Positions 28,117 to 40,357 are shown, counted from the first letter of the stretch. The stretch is DNA of 64,000 nucleotides from Parietaria judaica (GCA_954871525.1 OX940860.1:56656724-56720723); one strand, 5' to 3'. The notes: generated from the letters alone by a model not told the origin. Program-made: numbers and translations.

Positions 28117-30918
28117 TTACTGAGCTGGGATAGGCAATGCATCCTGCCCCTCGGCCTTGTCAAGCTCGGTCCGCCCCGAACCCAGCTTCCGCGCTCGTTC
28201 CCCGATGCGCTCTTGAAACACGTTTGAGAGAGCGACGAGGTTGGAGCCATATTCGCCCAGCAATGCAGAAGCAAGAGAGGCATTACCCAGATCCAGGGTA
28301 GCCAACCGCTGGTCCTCGGTAGCCCTCCGCTCTAGCTCCTTTACCTCGGCGGAATACTCGTCGCAGAGAGCACGCTATCTTGGAAGTCGACCTCGAAGGT
28401 CATCCACCGTCACCTCGGCAGGAAGGCCTTCGACCAAGATAATGTTAGGCCGACACCCGGTAAGGAGACGGTGAGCATCGACGGACTCGTCGAGCGCCTC
28501 GAACCTCTCTCGCAGGTTGTCGAGCATGGTTGAAGCACGCTGAAACATGCTCAAGCGACCATGCCTCTCTTCGGCCGCCTCCGTCGTCGCCGAATCCAAC
28601 TCATCGGCAACAGTGTTGAGCGCGGACTGAGTTCAGGAGCCGAGAAGATAGCTCCTTGACTTGAAACGTAAGGCGGTCTTCTTCGGAGGGCGAAGACCCC
28701 ACGGCCTCGGCGATTCGGGCAAGACGGTCGGACTTGACCTAAAGAGAACTCCCGAGGCCCTCTTCGACGAGGCGATAGCGTTTTCTCTCCTTGGTGAGCT
28801 GGGTCTCGCCAACAGTGACAAGCCGCTCGTGCTCCTTGAGCTTTGTCTCAGTCGACCGCCGGAGCGAAATATCGGCATCGAGCTTGATATTCGTCTCCTT
28901 CGGCATTGCCGTCGTCGCCCTTAGCCTCGAAGTCAAATCGTCGATCTCCTCGCGAGCCCTTCGCTCAGTGGAGATAGCCAACTCGAACTGGCACTCAGCT
29001 TCAGCAAGCTTCGCCTTGAGCTCGTATTTCTCCCTTCCGACCTCCTCCTCGGCCTTGAGTACGGAAACGAGCATGTCTTTCGCACGGGTGACGCTCTGGA
29101 GAACGCTCCTGACAAAAGCAGGGTAACCCTCGAATTCGCCGGGTTCCACGTTGGGGTATATGCCGGAAGATGCCATAGATAAACCCTTGCAGGCGGCGAC
29201 TAAATAAACCTCCTAATCCTCCAAGGTCGAGTCACCGGTGGGGGTAAGGGGGAAACGGACGGTCGCGTGGGAAGAAGGGGCCGCCCTGTCGAAAACTGAC
29301 GAAGGAGCCGCCTTCCCGGAGCTCGATAAGTCGGGGGAAGGAGGGAGCCCCAAAAAGGACTCGTCGCCCTGGGGTTGCGAAGACCGAGGCCCCGGCAGAA
29401 GAATGGGAACACTAAGCGGGATCATCTCAGTTCCAACGATCGCCGGCGCAGGTGGTGCCAGATCAACCTCGGAGGTAGTGGAAGCGAGAGCTTCGGCGGG
29501 AGCTCCGGCTGCAGAAGGATCGGATACCTCAATCTCAGCCAAAGTTTCTGAAGCCACCGCGTGAACTGGAGAAGGGCTCGCGGGCTCTGTCGGAGCGTCA
29601 CCCCTCTCCACAGCCTCGTCGACAGGGGAATGGACGATGGTAGTACTGGCAGGCGCAACCGTGGAAGTCGGAAGGGAAGAATGCCCGCTAGTCGGTGGCG
29701 AGGAGGCACCTTCTAGGACCAGCGAGTTCGTTGAGGAGAGGTTGATAGCGACGATATCCCCCTCCCGAGCGGGCACATCTCGCGTCTTGTCGACCCGAGG
29801 CTCGAACGGCGAAGACCGAGAAGGAGGCTCATAATTTCTGGCCAAAGCCGAAGGCGAAGGTATCTTCGGCTGAGCAGCAGCCGGGACAAAGGAGTCGACA
29901 AAATTGGCTCTCTCTCTCTGGGGAAAAACCAGGTCGACCTCATCACCCCGATGGGCGGTCGTTGACGTGACTGACCGAGAGGACTCGACACCAGAAGATA
30001 TCGCGAAGGGGCGACAATTTTTCCCCTCTTTGGAGCATTGTTTTCGCCTGATTCCTCGGCGGGCCGCTTGCCCAAAGCTGACCGCGCCAGAGAGGAATCG
30101 TCTTCCGGGAGGGTGTCAACGAAGTCTGCCCTAGGCTTCTTCAGCTTTTTTGCCGGTCTGGCCCTTACGACCGGTCGGTCATCTGACTCGATCTCGCGAG
30201 AGAACCCCGTCGGGAGAAGCGACGCGGGAGGAGGGCCGACAATCATCGCCTCTTGAAACACACCCGAGCGGAGTATCCTGTTGTAATTGAAGTCCCGAGA
30301 CCAGTCTCGCTTAGGATTGGCCAAAAGGGCCCGGTGCAATTCCTGGAAGCGCTCATTGTCGCCGTCGATCTTGAACTCGGTACGTCGGTGACCCTTTCCA
30401 GGGGGAGATCGGCGTGATGGGGGCCGAAAGTGTGGGAATTCACCCGCAAAAAGAAGTACTTGTTTTCCCAAGACCCCTCCTTGCTCGGCGTATTCAGAAT
30501 GACATGATCCCGGTGCCGATGCGCCGACATAAACCTCCCCAGGTCCGGGGATTCCAGAATATATTGAAGAGGCGCATAAGGTCCTCCAGGCGAAGCTCCA
30601 CCCCTCCTCGCGCGCTATAACCAGAGTGCTGAGGACGAGGCGGATGACGTTTAGCCCCACCTGAGTGATAGGAACCTTGAAGGTGAAGAAAAATGCAAGA
30701 ATAAGGTTGGGCATCGGAAGTTGGAGGCCGACATGTCTGAAGAAAGCCTCAGAGAGGCAAACGTAACCCTCTGGGGGGGTTATCGGCCAGTTCGCCGGGT
30801 TGGGGAAGGCGAGCATATATATTTTCCCGCACAAAATACTTGGGACTTATGAGAGCGAGCGACTCAGCCTTTATGATAGAAAGAGGAGATTTAGTAACAA
30901 AACTCCTCCTGGGGGCCA
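28117..30918 (-). pseudogene. G2 antisense accessory ORF
   Basis: Runs opposite to gag-pol. The likely start is the ATG at 30916-30918 (MAPRRSFVTKSPLS). An N-terminal globular region follows, with KYFVRENIYARLPQPGELAD and then, after a one-base slip in a C-run near 30773, EGYVCLSEAFFRHVGLQLPM and FKVPITQVGLNVIRLVL. This resembles the 'putative gypsy type transposon' domain (Pfam PF04195-like; from memory). Then come a Pro/Ser/Ala-rich linker (about 29850-29215), a coiled coil (29175-28740) and a conserved tail with HRLLTGCRPNIILVEGLP and GEYGSNLVALSNVFQERIG. Several frameshifts and stops break it into five pieces. The G3 accessory ORF has the same order and tail, so both descend from one gene. 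Antisense extra ORFs are known in Tat elements; their function is unknown. Confidence 0.72.
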
Positions 30919-31254
30919 TATCGCGGCCAGAAAACTGAATGGTGATCGAAAAGAGAACGAAAGGCAAGAAGAATCTGTAGAAAGGAGCAAGTGGTGCAGA
31001 AATGACGAAGGAGGCCCTTATGAGGAAGTTGGGCAGAAGGAGAATGAAGGGGCGCGAGTTGATCCAACGGCCCCAATGAAAAAGGTGTTTGAAAAAGCAA
31101 CGGACAGGATAAAGAGGCCGTTGCAGATCCCCAAAGGTACTCGAGTGCACACAGTACACATTAATGAGAAGAGATGCTTCACCTGTCCGAGGTGCGCATA
31201 GCCTGCAAAATAGGTTCCAGTGGGTCCCAGTGTAAGGAACTGTCGGAGAAAGGA

Positions 31255-31660
31255 AGCGCCCCCAACTAGCCGGGATCGACAGCACCGAAGGGGCGACGAC
31301 GCCCATAGATGGCAACTCCCGGGGTCGACGAGTCCCAGAGTCGTCGATGCCCAGGATCGACGACACCAAAGGGGCGACGACGCCCATAGACAGCAACTCA
31401 GGGGGGTCGACGGTTCCCAGAGTCCTCGACGCCCAGGATCGACGACACCGAAAGGGCGACGACGCCCATAGCCGACAACTCCTTGATTCGACGACTCCCG
31501 GAGTCGATGATTCCTAGAGTCCTCGACACCCAAGATCGATGACTCCCAGGGTCGACGACGTCTATAGTCGACGAATCCCAGAATCGATGATGCCTAGAGT
31601 CGAAGACGTTTCGATTCGATGACACTCCAGGGCCGACGATGCCGAGGTCAACAGTTCCCG
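31255..31660 (+). repeat. G2 TCGACGA-rich array before the 3' LTR
   Basis: Tandem variants of GGTCGACGACTCCCAGAGTC and GGGCGACGACGCCCATAG, with an 18-bp basic period and a roughly 120-bp higher-order repeat (31275, 31365, 31450). Similar 18-bp units occupy the first part of the G2 LTR itself. Confidence 0.85.
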
Positions 31661-31866
31661 GAGTCGGCAAAGTATTAAGAAGGGTTCGCCAACGAGCGTT
31701 TCTGGCAAAGCTCACCGACAAGACTCATCGGATGGAGAACCCACCGGAAGATATACCCAACGAGAGACCGATAACCAGGTGTGTTCGATAAGAAGGTTTG
31801 CTTCCCAACGAAGGAGGTGAGAGGTGAATCCAGTCTCTCATTTTACCAAGTGCCAAACACTTGATA

Positions 31867-31881
31867 AAATGGGGGAGTAAT
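31867..31881 (+). other. G2 polypurine tract
   Basis: AAATGGGGGAGTAAT precedes the 3' LTR start TGTTAAGG. The same signal, inverted (CCCCCCATTTTATCAAGTG), follows the G3 LTR at 42980. Confidence 0.8.
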
Positions 31882-32587
31882 TGTTAAGGTCGGATCAAGT
31901 CAGATCCCTCTTAACACTGAGAAGCCCTCCTTTCAAGGGAGTCGACGATTCCCAAAATCGACAGTGCCCAAAATCGACGACACTCGGAGTCGGCGACACC
32001 CAAAGTCGACGGCGCCCATAATCGACGACACCCGGAATCAGCGACACCCAGAGTCAACGACTCCCAGAGTCGACGACACTTGGAGTCGATGACATCCAGA
32101 ACCGACGACACCCCAGAATCGATGGCATCGATGATCGGCGACACCAGATTTGATAAAGAGGATCGACAGGAAAAGGTCAAGCGGAGGTAGACAGCTAGCG
32201 ATGTGAGGTGCATCTATTGAAGCCCATACAAACCTTACCTACCCCGGTTGACAGGCACTCGAGAGCAGCCCAGGGCATGGGCCAACCATGCTTTGTATGG
32301 TTAACCTTACTTTCGGAAAACACTCTTAGGGAAGCGAGTGATGGGACATGACAAGAAAGAGCGTGAAATTAGTAATAAAGGGAGAGATAGTCTCTATATA
32401 AGAAAAAAGGTCTCATTTAGAAGGCGCATGAACTGAGAACCGGGGAGATTATCAATATACAAGAATTTATATCCATACCATTGTTCTTGAAGGCTTCGAG
32501 TTGTAAAACAAGAAAAACCGAACATCTTTCTTTAAAAGCGAAAGGGAGACCTTTTGTGATTATTGAGTGTACGAAACGCCCTCAACA
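31882..32587 (+). repeat. G2 3' LTR
   Basis: 706 bp, same length as the 5' LTR with scattered substitutions. It ends CCTCAACA and is followed by GTTTGGC, the same seven bases that follow the 5' LTR. Confidence 0.93.
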
Positions 32588-32709
32588 GTTTGGCATTCAA
32601 ATAAGCTATTGAATTGATTCAGCACTACTTAGATAAATTTTTAATTGAAACCGCTATAAAATATAAAACATTAGAAAATGAAAATTCTTTCATATATATT
32701 GATATATTA
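32588..32709. other. Flank between G2 and C2
   Basis: 122 bp, AT-rich. It begins with GTTTGGC, as after the G2 5' LTR, then diverges (ATTCAAATAAGC). No ORF is native to it. Confidence 0.6.
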
Positions 32710-33324
32710 TGTTGGGTTTTTCCACGACTTTTCTCAATCTCGGGTGCGGAAAACCCCGGATATCATCGAAATAATGATCTAGAAAATAATATTAAGATAA
32801 GAGATTCGATACTTTACCAAACTTTTGGTACATATGCCAACAATACAAAATATTATCGATTTCTCCTCAGGATGCGTGCTCGGATTTGGCGCGATTCAGA
32901 TCGTGCTTCACATGTGCAAAGCCTCTCGCTCGTCCACCACTTCACTGCGGGAACGTCTCTAAGACCGGAAATCTCCTTGATTGACAGCTAGGTCTCTCTC
33001 CGTGATTGAACGGCAAACCGACGGGAAAACGGGGAGAGAAAAACCCGTCCTCTCTTTTGATAACCGGGGGGGGGGGGGCTATTTTTCTATTCTCTAGAGG
33101 CAGTCCAATTCAAAATTATGAACTCCTTGTGGCTTAAATAGTCCACATGGTTAAATGACCTAATGGGCTTTTGGCCCCAGTAGCTGGGTCCAAGACCATT
33201 AGGTCATAATTAATTAATTTCATTTATTAATTATTGACCTCATAATTACCGTGCATATTTTATGTAGTCGGGTCGGACCCGAAAAGTCAAACGGACTCAA
33301 ATCCCGATTCAGGCATTTCCTACA
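32710..33324 (-). repeat. C2 3' LTR
   Basis: 615 bp. On the plus strand it starts TGTTGGGTTTTTCCACGAC and ends ATTTCCTACA. It pairs with 40358-40971. It contains a run of G residues near 33067-33077. Confidence 0.93.
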
Positions 33325-33338
33325 ATCTCCCACTTGCA
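33325..33338 (-). other. C2 polypurine tract
   Basis: Plus-strand ATCTCCCACTTGCA, that is GCAAGTGGGAGAT on the element's strand, the classic Copia tract directly before the 3' LTR. Confidence 0.85.
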
Positions 33339-34500
33339 CAAATGTACCGAGATTGGATATCTCCTCTAGTACATTCATGTGTAGGCATGACCACAAATGA
33401 TGTCGGGATTGGATATACCTCTTGCATCTCTATGACCATGTCTACCTTGTGTTCTTTCGTCGCATACAAAATTTCTTTCTTTGCGAATTTACCATCGTAC
33501 TCCATTTCCTCTGGCGAGTTTGTTGTGACTCCTTAGGATTCAACAATGTTGGCCATAGAAAAATTCTGTAGGAAGTGAGAGGTTTCTAGTTATACATCAC
33601 TTCCCTCAATCTGCTAGAACATATTGATCCTTGGAATAAAGTTAATTACTTTAACCATTTAGTTTAAGCTCACTATTAATTTTTCTCGATGACTTATTCC
33701 TACAACATCTTTAAGACTCGAAATTGGACACAGACCATGGTTTGGAACATCTTTTATGTCGAGTTCCTTTTTCCTAATTTAGGATGAGAGTACTGAATAA
33801 CCAAATTGAAACAGTTTTAATGTGTATGTGGCCATAGATTTCTGATACTCTTATCCTTCAGGAGACCCTGAGTGTATTTCCCTAAATAAATTGAGCAGAT
33901 GATTGGTATCTTGAATGTCCATTCCACTCTACAACGTTTGAGACATACTTAATTGTAATTTTTTATAACTTCTGAGTTACCAGAAGCGTTTTACTACAGT
34001 TAAAGTATATGTCTAGCTAGGTAGTGGACTCATGGAAATTCTCAAACCTTGGAAAATCTTCACATCATTGCTCTAAAGATTTTAGTGTCCCCTTATAGAA
34101 TAAGGTTGGTTTCCATGTAAATATCTCTGAGCATGAGTAACGTCCAGCACTGCTAGTTTTTCAAAACTAGTGCCTACATGTTTGAGAATATTCTGAGATT
34201 TCAAGGACTCTTCCTTTTCTCAATAACATGTACCAATCAATTATGAAGTGTCACTTTTGTCCCTTGTTTTTCATCATGTGACCTTCTTTGACTGGGGACC
34301 GTTTTAGATAATCATTTCTGATTTCTAGGGACCTCATTTCTTTTATAGATGACAATAATTAAATAAAGTTTAATATTGAAATGAATATGAAAAGATGAAA
34401 CTTGCCTTGATTGAAATTAAAATTATGCTCTAAACAAATAAAATAAAATTATTCGTTATTGAACTTATAATAGTTCATATCTAAAAATGGACGACAACAA
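33339..34500 (-). other. C2 3' non-coding region
   Basis: About 1.16 kb between the end of RNase H and the polypurine tract. It is AT-rich with frequent stops on both strands. No recognisable domain is seen. Confidence 0.55.
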
Positions 34501-35015
34501 TCTAAAGGTTTCGGATACCTATATATTCTGTATGACGTATGTGCTTTTCTTTAGATAAAGCCTTCATCATCGGGTCTGCTACGTTTTCTTTAGTGTCAAC
34601 TCTCTCTATCGCAACGTTGTTCCGATCAACACTGTCTCTGATCAGATGGTACTTTCTGAGCACGTGCTTTGTTGTTCAGTGTGATCTTGGCTCCTTGGCT
34701 TGTGCTATAGCTATGTTGTTGTCAGAAAAGAGCTTCACAGGTTTCGGATCCCAACAATCTAAAGGTTTCGGATCCCTATATATTCTGTATGACGTATGTG
34801 CTTTTCTTTCGATAAAGCCTTCATCATCGGGTCTGCTACGTTTTCTTCAGTGTCAACTCTCTCTATCACAACGTTGTTCCGATCATCAATGTCTCTGATC
34901 AGATGGTACTTTCTGAGCACGTGCTTTGCTGTTCAGTGTGATCTTGGCTCCTTCGCTTGTGCTATAGCTCTGTTGTTGTCACAAAAGAGCTTCACATGAT
35001 CACCAATGCTAGGAA
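34501..35015 (-). repeat. 257-bp tandem duplication in C2 RNase H
   Basis: The block starting TCTAAAGGTTTCGGAT at 34501 recurs at 34758 and matches for about 245 bp (shared GACGTATGTGCTTTTCTTT and GAGCACGTGCTTTG). It doubles the C-terminal part of RNase H. Confidence 0.88.
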
Positions 35016-36610
35016 CTACACCAAGATCGGAAATAATTTTTTTGTCCAGATGGCCTCTTTAGTTGCATCCGATGAAGCTATGTACTCAGCTTTAGTGGTT
35101 GAATCAGCTACTGTAGCTTGCTTGATGTTGTTCCATATGACAGCACCACCGTTTGAATAGAATACGTATCCTGTTTTCGATTTAAAATCATCCTGGTGTG
35201 TCTGAAAACTTGCATCAGTGTAACCGATGATGTTCAATTGTTCTTCTCCATCGTAAATAAGAGATCTATCCTTGGTCTTGTTGACGTACCTCAAGATGTT
35301 CTTTACGGCGGTCCAGTGACAGTTACCAGGGCTCGCTTGGATTGACTTGTCATGCTTACGGCAAAAGTTACATCTGGTCTCGTACATAACATGGCGTAAA
35401 TTATTGAGCCAATTGCAGATGTGTATGGAACTCATTCCATGCACTTGATTTCTTCAAGAGAAACCGGACTCTGCTTTCTCGAGAGATGTGTTTTATGAGT
35501 CATTGGAGTAAACCCTTTACCCGATTGGCTCATATTGAATCGTTTTGCTATCTTCTCGATGTATGTACTTTGACTTAGGCCCAATATTTTATTGGATCTA
35601 TCCTTTTGGATTTTCACGCCTAGAATGTAGGCGGCTTGTCCTAAGTCTTTCATTGAGAAACATTTTCTCAACCACTCTTTTACCCCAAGAAGTTCATATG
35701 TACTGTTTCCTATCATCAATATGTCGTTGACATAAAGAATCAAGAAGACTATTGCGCTCCCACTAGCTTCGATGTACACACATGGATCGTCTTTTTTTTT
35801 TATGAAACCAAACTTGGTGATCGATTCATCGAAACGACGATTCCAGCTGCAAGATGCTTGCTTGAGACCATAGATTGATCTATTCAGTTTACATACCTTA
35901 GAGGGATATTTCTAATCAGTGAAGCCTTGAGGTTGTGTCATGTGCACATCTTCTTCCAGAACTCCATTAAAGAAGGCGGTCTTCACGTCCATTTGCCAGA
36001 TTTCATAATCATAGGAACCGGCAATGGCAAGCAAGATTCGTATGGACTTAAACATGGCAACGGGTGAGAATGTTTCGTCATAGTCGATACCATGAATCTG
36101 TCCAAACCCTTTTGGGACTAGTCTCCCTTTAAAGGTTTGTCTATTGCCATCCATGTCAATTTTCTTCTTGAAAATCCACCTGTATCCAATGGGTCTAGAC
36201 CATTTAGGTGCGTCAACTAGGTCCCATACCTGGTTGGTGTACTTAGAGTTCATTTCAGATTTCATGGCTTCAAGCCATTTGTCTGAGTCATCTGCTGCCA
36301 TCACTTCTGTGTAGGTAATAGGTTCGTCATCTTCATCTTCATGAACTGTTTCTTCTTCGATTGATACGAGAAAATTCAGTTTCAGAGGAATCTGACGATC
36401 TCTAATCGACCTTCGCGATGTTACTGTGTAATCAGGTTTCTCATTTATGCCATCTTGTATGGATACATAGTAAAGAATGTTATCTTCAGGTTGAGATTCT
36501 GTCATGATCTGATCATGACTTTCATCAACCAATGTATGAGCTTCCTCTGTGTCCATCTGTATTGCTTCATGATTTTGTGGTTCATGTTCTTGAAGAACAA
36601 TCTTTCTCCC
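34520..36610 (-). pseudogene. pol: C2 reverse transcriptase-RNase H
   Basis: Minus strand from about 36556. A linker with SRRSIRDRQIPLKLNFLV comes first, then RT with EMNSKYTNQVWDLVDAPKW, IGYRWIFKKK, GIDYDETFSPVAMFKSIRIL and WQMDVKTAFFNGVLEEDVHM, followed by a stop at 35912. It continues with SIYGLKQASCSWNRRFDESI, then LYVNDILMIGN where LYVDDILMIGN is expected, so a catalytic Asp is lost. The sequence goes on through LGVKIQKDRSNKILGLSQST and VPYASAIGSIIYAMLCTRPD. A frameshift near 35330 leads to RNase H pieces NIIGYTDASFQTHQDDFKSK and ADSTTKAEYIASSDATKEA. The terminal part is duplicated (34501-35015). It is inactive. Confidence 0.88.
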
Positions 36611-37430
36611 ACTAGACTTTCTAAAGATAAAATCTTATTCTAGAAATATCCCCGTTCTAGCCACAAAAACTTTGCGACTATTACAGTTGTAGAAGTAATA
36701 CCCGTGAGTTTCTTTTGGGTATCCCACAAAATGAAATTTGTCATATCTGGGGCCAAGTTTTTCTGTCGTCAACCTTTTGATGTAAACTTCGCAACCCCAG
36801 ATTTTCATGTGACACAAACTAGGTTTCCTTTCATGCCACATCTGATATGGTGTCGTAGGAACCGTTTTCGATGGTACACCGTTGAGTGTGGTTGCAGCAC
36901 TCATAAGTGCATATCCCCAAAGGGATTCAGGTAATTCTGTTTTATTTATCATTGATCGAACCATATCTAATAAGGTTCGATTACGTCTTTCTGAAACACC
37001 ATTTATTGTGGTGTTTCAAGCGGTGTTAGTGATGATATGATACCCACATCTTTTAAGAAGGCTTTGAATTTATCGCTCAAATACTCGCCTTCTCGATCAG
37101 ATCGAAGTGCTTTGGTTTTCTTGCTTGTTTGATTTTCTACTTCACTTTTAAATTCTTTGAATTTTCAAGAGATTCTTATTTCTGTTTTATTAAGTAAACA
37201 TAACCGTAACTACTGAAATCATCAGTGAAGGTGATGAAATATCGAAAGCCTCCCCTAGCTGCATGAGGTAATGAACCCAGTACCTCACTCTTTCTCCTAT
37301 TAGTCCCTTTGAAGGTGGCTTTTGTCATCTTCCCTGCCAGACAAGATTCGCAAGTTTCGAATGATTCATATTTGAATTCTTCCAACATCCCTTCTTTGTA
37401 AGTTTTGTTATGTGTTTTTCGCCTATATGG
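36611..37430 (-). pseudogene. pol: C2 integrase
   Basis: The zinc/pre-integrase region reads FETCESCLAGKMTKATFKGT. The segment that should hold the first catalytic Asp (an HTDVCGPM-like block) is missing: the sequence goes from SEVLGSLPHA directly to ARGGFRYFITFTDDFSSYGY. After several stops the C-terminal half continues as MINKTELPESLWGYALMSAA, PYQMWHERKPSLCHMKIWGC and LGPRYDKFHFVGYPKETHGY. It is dead. Confidence 0.82.
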
Positions 37431-38770
37431 CCGAGTCGTTAGTGCCAGAGAAAAGCCAGGTTGGGTTTATTCGGACTGTATCTTTTACGTGCAATGTTAT
37501 AAATGGGATAATGACGATTATTGAAAGAATATAACCATTCAATAAATAAGCAGTACCATAATGAATACCATCCTTACAAATAGAACAACACTTGTTTCCA
37601 ATGGTAAAATTAAAACCTAAAACATCCAATTCAAGAATTGAATATATGTTCTTGGTAATTGAAGGTACGGAATGACAGTCATTTAATTCTAAAATTATCC
37701 CCTGGGGAGTGTTGAGATCAACTTTGCCCACAACTTCGGCACCAACAGGTGCTCTGTTTGAAACGCGCATGTTGGTCTCGCCTTCCTCAGCTTCCTACTT
37801 CTCTGTAGACTCTGCATATCAGTACAAATATGAGTAATACATGCTGTATGTAATACCCAGTCTGAAAAAGTGGTATGATTAACTTATATAACATTTATAC
37901 CTGAGATGAGTCTCCACTCGTGTTCATCTTCTTGCACTCTGCGAGATACATTGGGCAATTTCTTTTCCAGTGCCCATGCTTCCCACAGTGAAAGCACTTA
38001 TGTTCTTTCGAAGCCCCATTCTTAGGAGACATAGCTTACGCTTGAACCCTTAGGTTGTGGGGTGCATTGCCTTTCTTTTGTTGGCTTATCTGTTTTTTTC
38101 CCTTTGCGAGCACCAGGAAATGCCATGACAGTCTTGGCATTTACATTGGGAACATTTCCTTCAGCTGTTTCCAACATGTTGTGGAGCTGGTGCAAGCTCT
38201 TTGTCTCAGAAGACATGTTATAATTCAGTATGAACCGATTTTATGAGTCAGGGAGCGAGTTCAACACGATGTCAATATAAACATCCTCTGGTATTTTGAT
38301 TTCCAGTCGAGTCAGACTCTTAGACCAGACGATCATTTTAAGGACATGATCGCTTACATTGATTCCTTCAGTCATTCTTGCTCGGAGCAAGTTTTTCATG
38401 ATCTTGAATCGGGCGTGTCAAACCTTTTTCTCATACATCTTCTTAAGATGTTGAATTGTTTCCCATGCAGACATGAGCTCATGCTGCTCCACAAAATTTG
38501 ATGTCATGATGGCCAGCATGAGACATGAGACATCAGCATCATCTTTGGTATACTTCTTATAAGCATCCCTATCTGCAAGGGAAGCAGTAGCCACTGGCTC
38601 CTCCGAAGGTTCATCAGTTACAATGTACTCCTTCTTTTCGTGCCCGAGCACTACTTTGAGGCGTCATTGCATTCTGGAAATTCTTCCCATTCAATATGTT
38701 TTCCTTTTCAAAGATTGATCTGAGTGAGCTGTTATACATTGTGTATATTTTTCTACAAAATATGAATGAA
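37431..38770 (-). pseudogene. gag: C2 Gag and protease
   Basis: Minus strand. Gag starts near MYNSSLRSIFEKENILNGKN (about 38740) and continues with YTKDDADVSCLMLAIMTSNF, AWETIQHLKKMYEKK, a stop, then ARFKIMKNLLRARMTEGIN, a stop, and LHQLHNMLETAEGN. A CCHC zinc knuckle, CFHCGKHGHWKRNCP, lies at about 37955-38000. The protease motif that normally reads LDTGCGSHICTD is here LHTACITHICTD (about 37810-37850), so the catalytic Asp is His. More stops follow in the region up to the integrase. Confidence 0.82.
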
Positions 38771-40337
38771 AACTTAATGTGCACGATATTAATGCAATTA
38801 TGATGCATAATTAAGAATAACGTAATGATGCATTAATATTATTAGGTCTTTAATAATATTTTCTAATTAAATATATTAGAAAATTTACCCTCATCAATTC
38901 TAATAATTTAAAATAACACGCAAAAAACAACGGTTGTACTTATAGTTGATATAATTGCTGACAGCTAGATCAAGAACTTGTTATTAAAATCTAGCTGGTT
39001 TTTCACACAGCCTCAGGTGCCTATGCATATTAGGTTTCCCAGTTAAGTTCAACCCTTGCATTGAGTCGGAGAATCTGATCCAGATAAATCTGGATATGGC
39101 GTCCTTCGCGTTCGTGACATGATAAGAAAAAATACCCCACCGGTGTGGTATGTCTACTTAGATCCGCCCATACACATAACGACGACTCAATTCAAGGAAG
39201 ACTTACAACCTAATATAATTGAGGGGTTTAAAAAAATGTTGATCCTTATACTAAATTTATTATTAAATAAACCCTTTAAGAATTTAGTTAATAGTAAATT
39301 TTGAATGTATTCATAATCGGATTATGACTATATTCATAAGTAAATATTAAGATAGTGAACCTTTTAAAATTTTCTATGAAAAAATCACTCTCACATATTT
39401 GATCAAGTATATACAATCTAATTAATACATGTAGTAATTAGATAAAATACTTTAAAATTCTATTTAATCAAAACAAATTAAACTGAAAAACTTTGAATAA
39501 TATTTTGCATAAATCAAAATTAATAACTAAACATTTTAGAGATTGATTCAAGATTTAAAATTAAAATTCAAAGTTTTATCCTAATTGTAAATATAATTTA
39601 CTAGACTTAGATTTTCAATTATCCTACTAATATTAGTTAATTCGAATTAATAAAATATCTAATTAAAATTAATTTTAAAAAAAATTAATAACTCAGGCAA
39701 GGGCTGGGTTAGATACCAGCCCGTGGGCCTCCCCCTTCAGGCCAGAACTGTTCTGCGCTTAGGGAGGCCCGACCCAATCAGCCCAGGTCAACTGTTGACC
39801 TGGGTCCGACCCAGATCAGATCTGGGTCGGGTCGGGACTCGGATTCGGGTTGGGTTATGACTCTAATCCGTGGTGGATCCGGGTCGGGTCGTGACCCGAG
39901 TCTAACTCGGGTTAGCCCGATCCAGGGTCCAGGTCAAACCTGCCCAGTTTGACTTGGGCTGGGTCAGACCCAGCTCATGAACCGTGGGCCTGGAACTGTT
40001 CCAGGCCCACTTGGCCAAACCCTAAAAGTTAGGGTTTGGCTAGGGTTTCCACCCTAGCCGTCGGCCGTGGCGCGCACCATGGTGACGCTTCTGCCTGGCA
40101 CCGCCGTGATCCGGCGGCGGCACTGAGATCGTTGCCGCCACCCACGGTTGAGCTCCGGCGGACGCACGTAAATTTTTTTAAAAAAATTATTTCCGCTTTA
40201 AAAGAAATAAAACGCGCACATGGTTTTCCCGAAAAAAAATCATAATTAATTCTACGATACTCCCACTTAAAATCTAAGCGCACAATAATTTTTAGAAAAT
40301 TATTACGAATCTAATAATCTAATTTTCGAAAAACAAT
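38771..40337 (-). other. C2 leader with GC-rich block
   Basis: AT-rich from 38771 to about 39680, then a GC-rich block at 39690-40180 with repeated GGGTCGGGT and inverted repeats (CCCAGGTCAAC / GTTGACCTGGG at 39782-39804), then AT-rich to the primer site. Short ORFs on both strands in the GC-rich block show no protein similarity I can name. The layout parallels the C1 leader. Confidence 0.6.
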
Positions 40338-40356
40338 AATACCGGCTCTGATACCA
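40338..40356 (-). other. C2 primer-binding site (initiator Met tRNA)
   Basis: On the element strand TGGTATCAGAGCCGGTATT, directly after the 5' LTR. Confidence 0.9.
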
Positions 40357-40357
40357 C

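Larger units (their letters stand above)
11583..32587 (+). mobile_element. G2: Ty3/gypsy Tat element split by Copia C1
   Basis: A pair of 706-bp LTRs bounds a Tat-type element whose gag is interrupted by the 10.1-kb element C1; without C1 it is about 10.9 kb. Internal order: primer-binding site, broken gag, deleted protease, RT, RNase H, second RNase H, integrase, GGCGCAATGCC repeat array, antisense accessory ORF (28117-30918), TCGACGA array, polypurine tract. Many stops show it is dead. The five bases on its left (TAAAT) do not match those on its right (GTTTG). Instead, the right side begins like the element's own primer-binding site. Confidence 0.9.

Noticed and set aside
32614..32991. 125-codon ORF across the C2 LTR
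   Set aside because: It starts in the flank and runs into the LTR in antisense; no recognisable product.
34539..35160. Three similar plus-strand ORFs
   Set aside because: Antisense shadows of the duplicated C2 RNase H.
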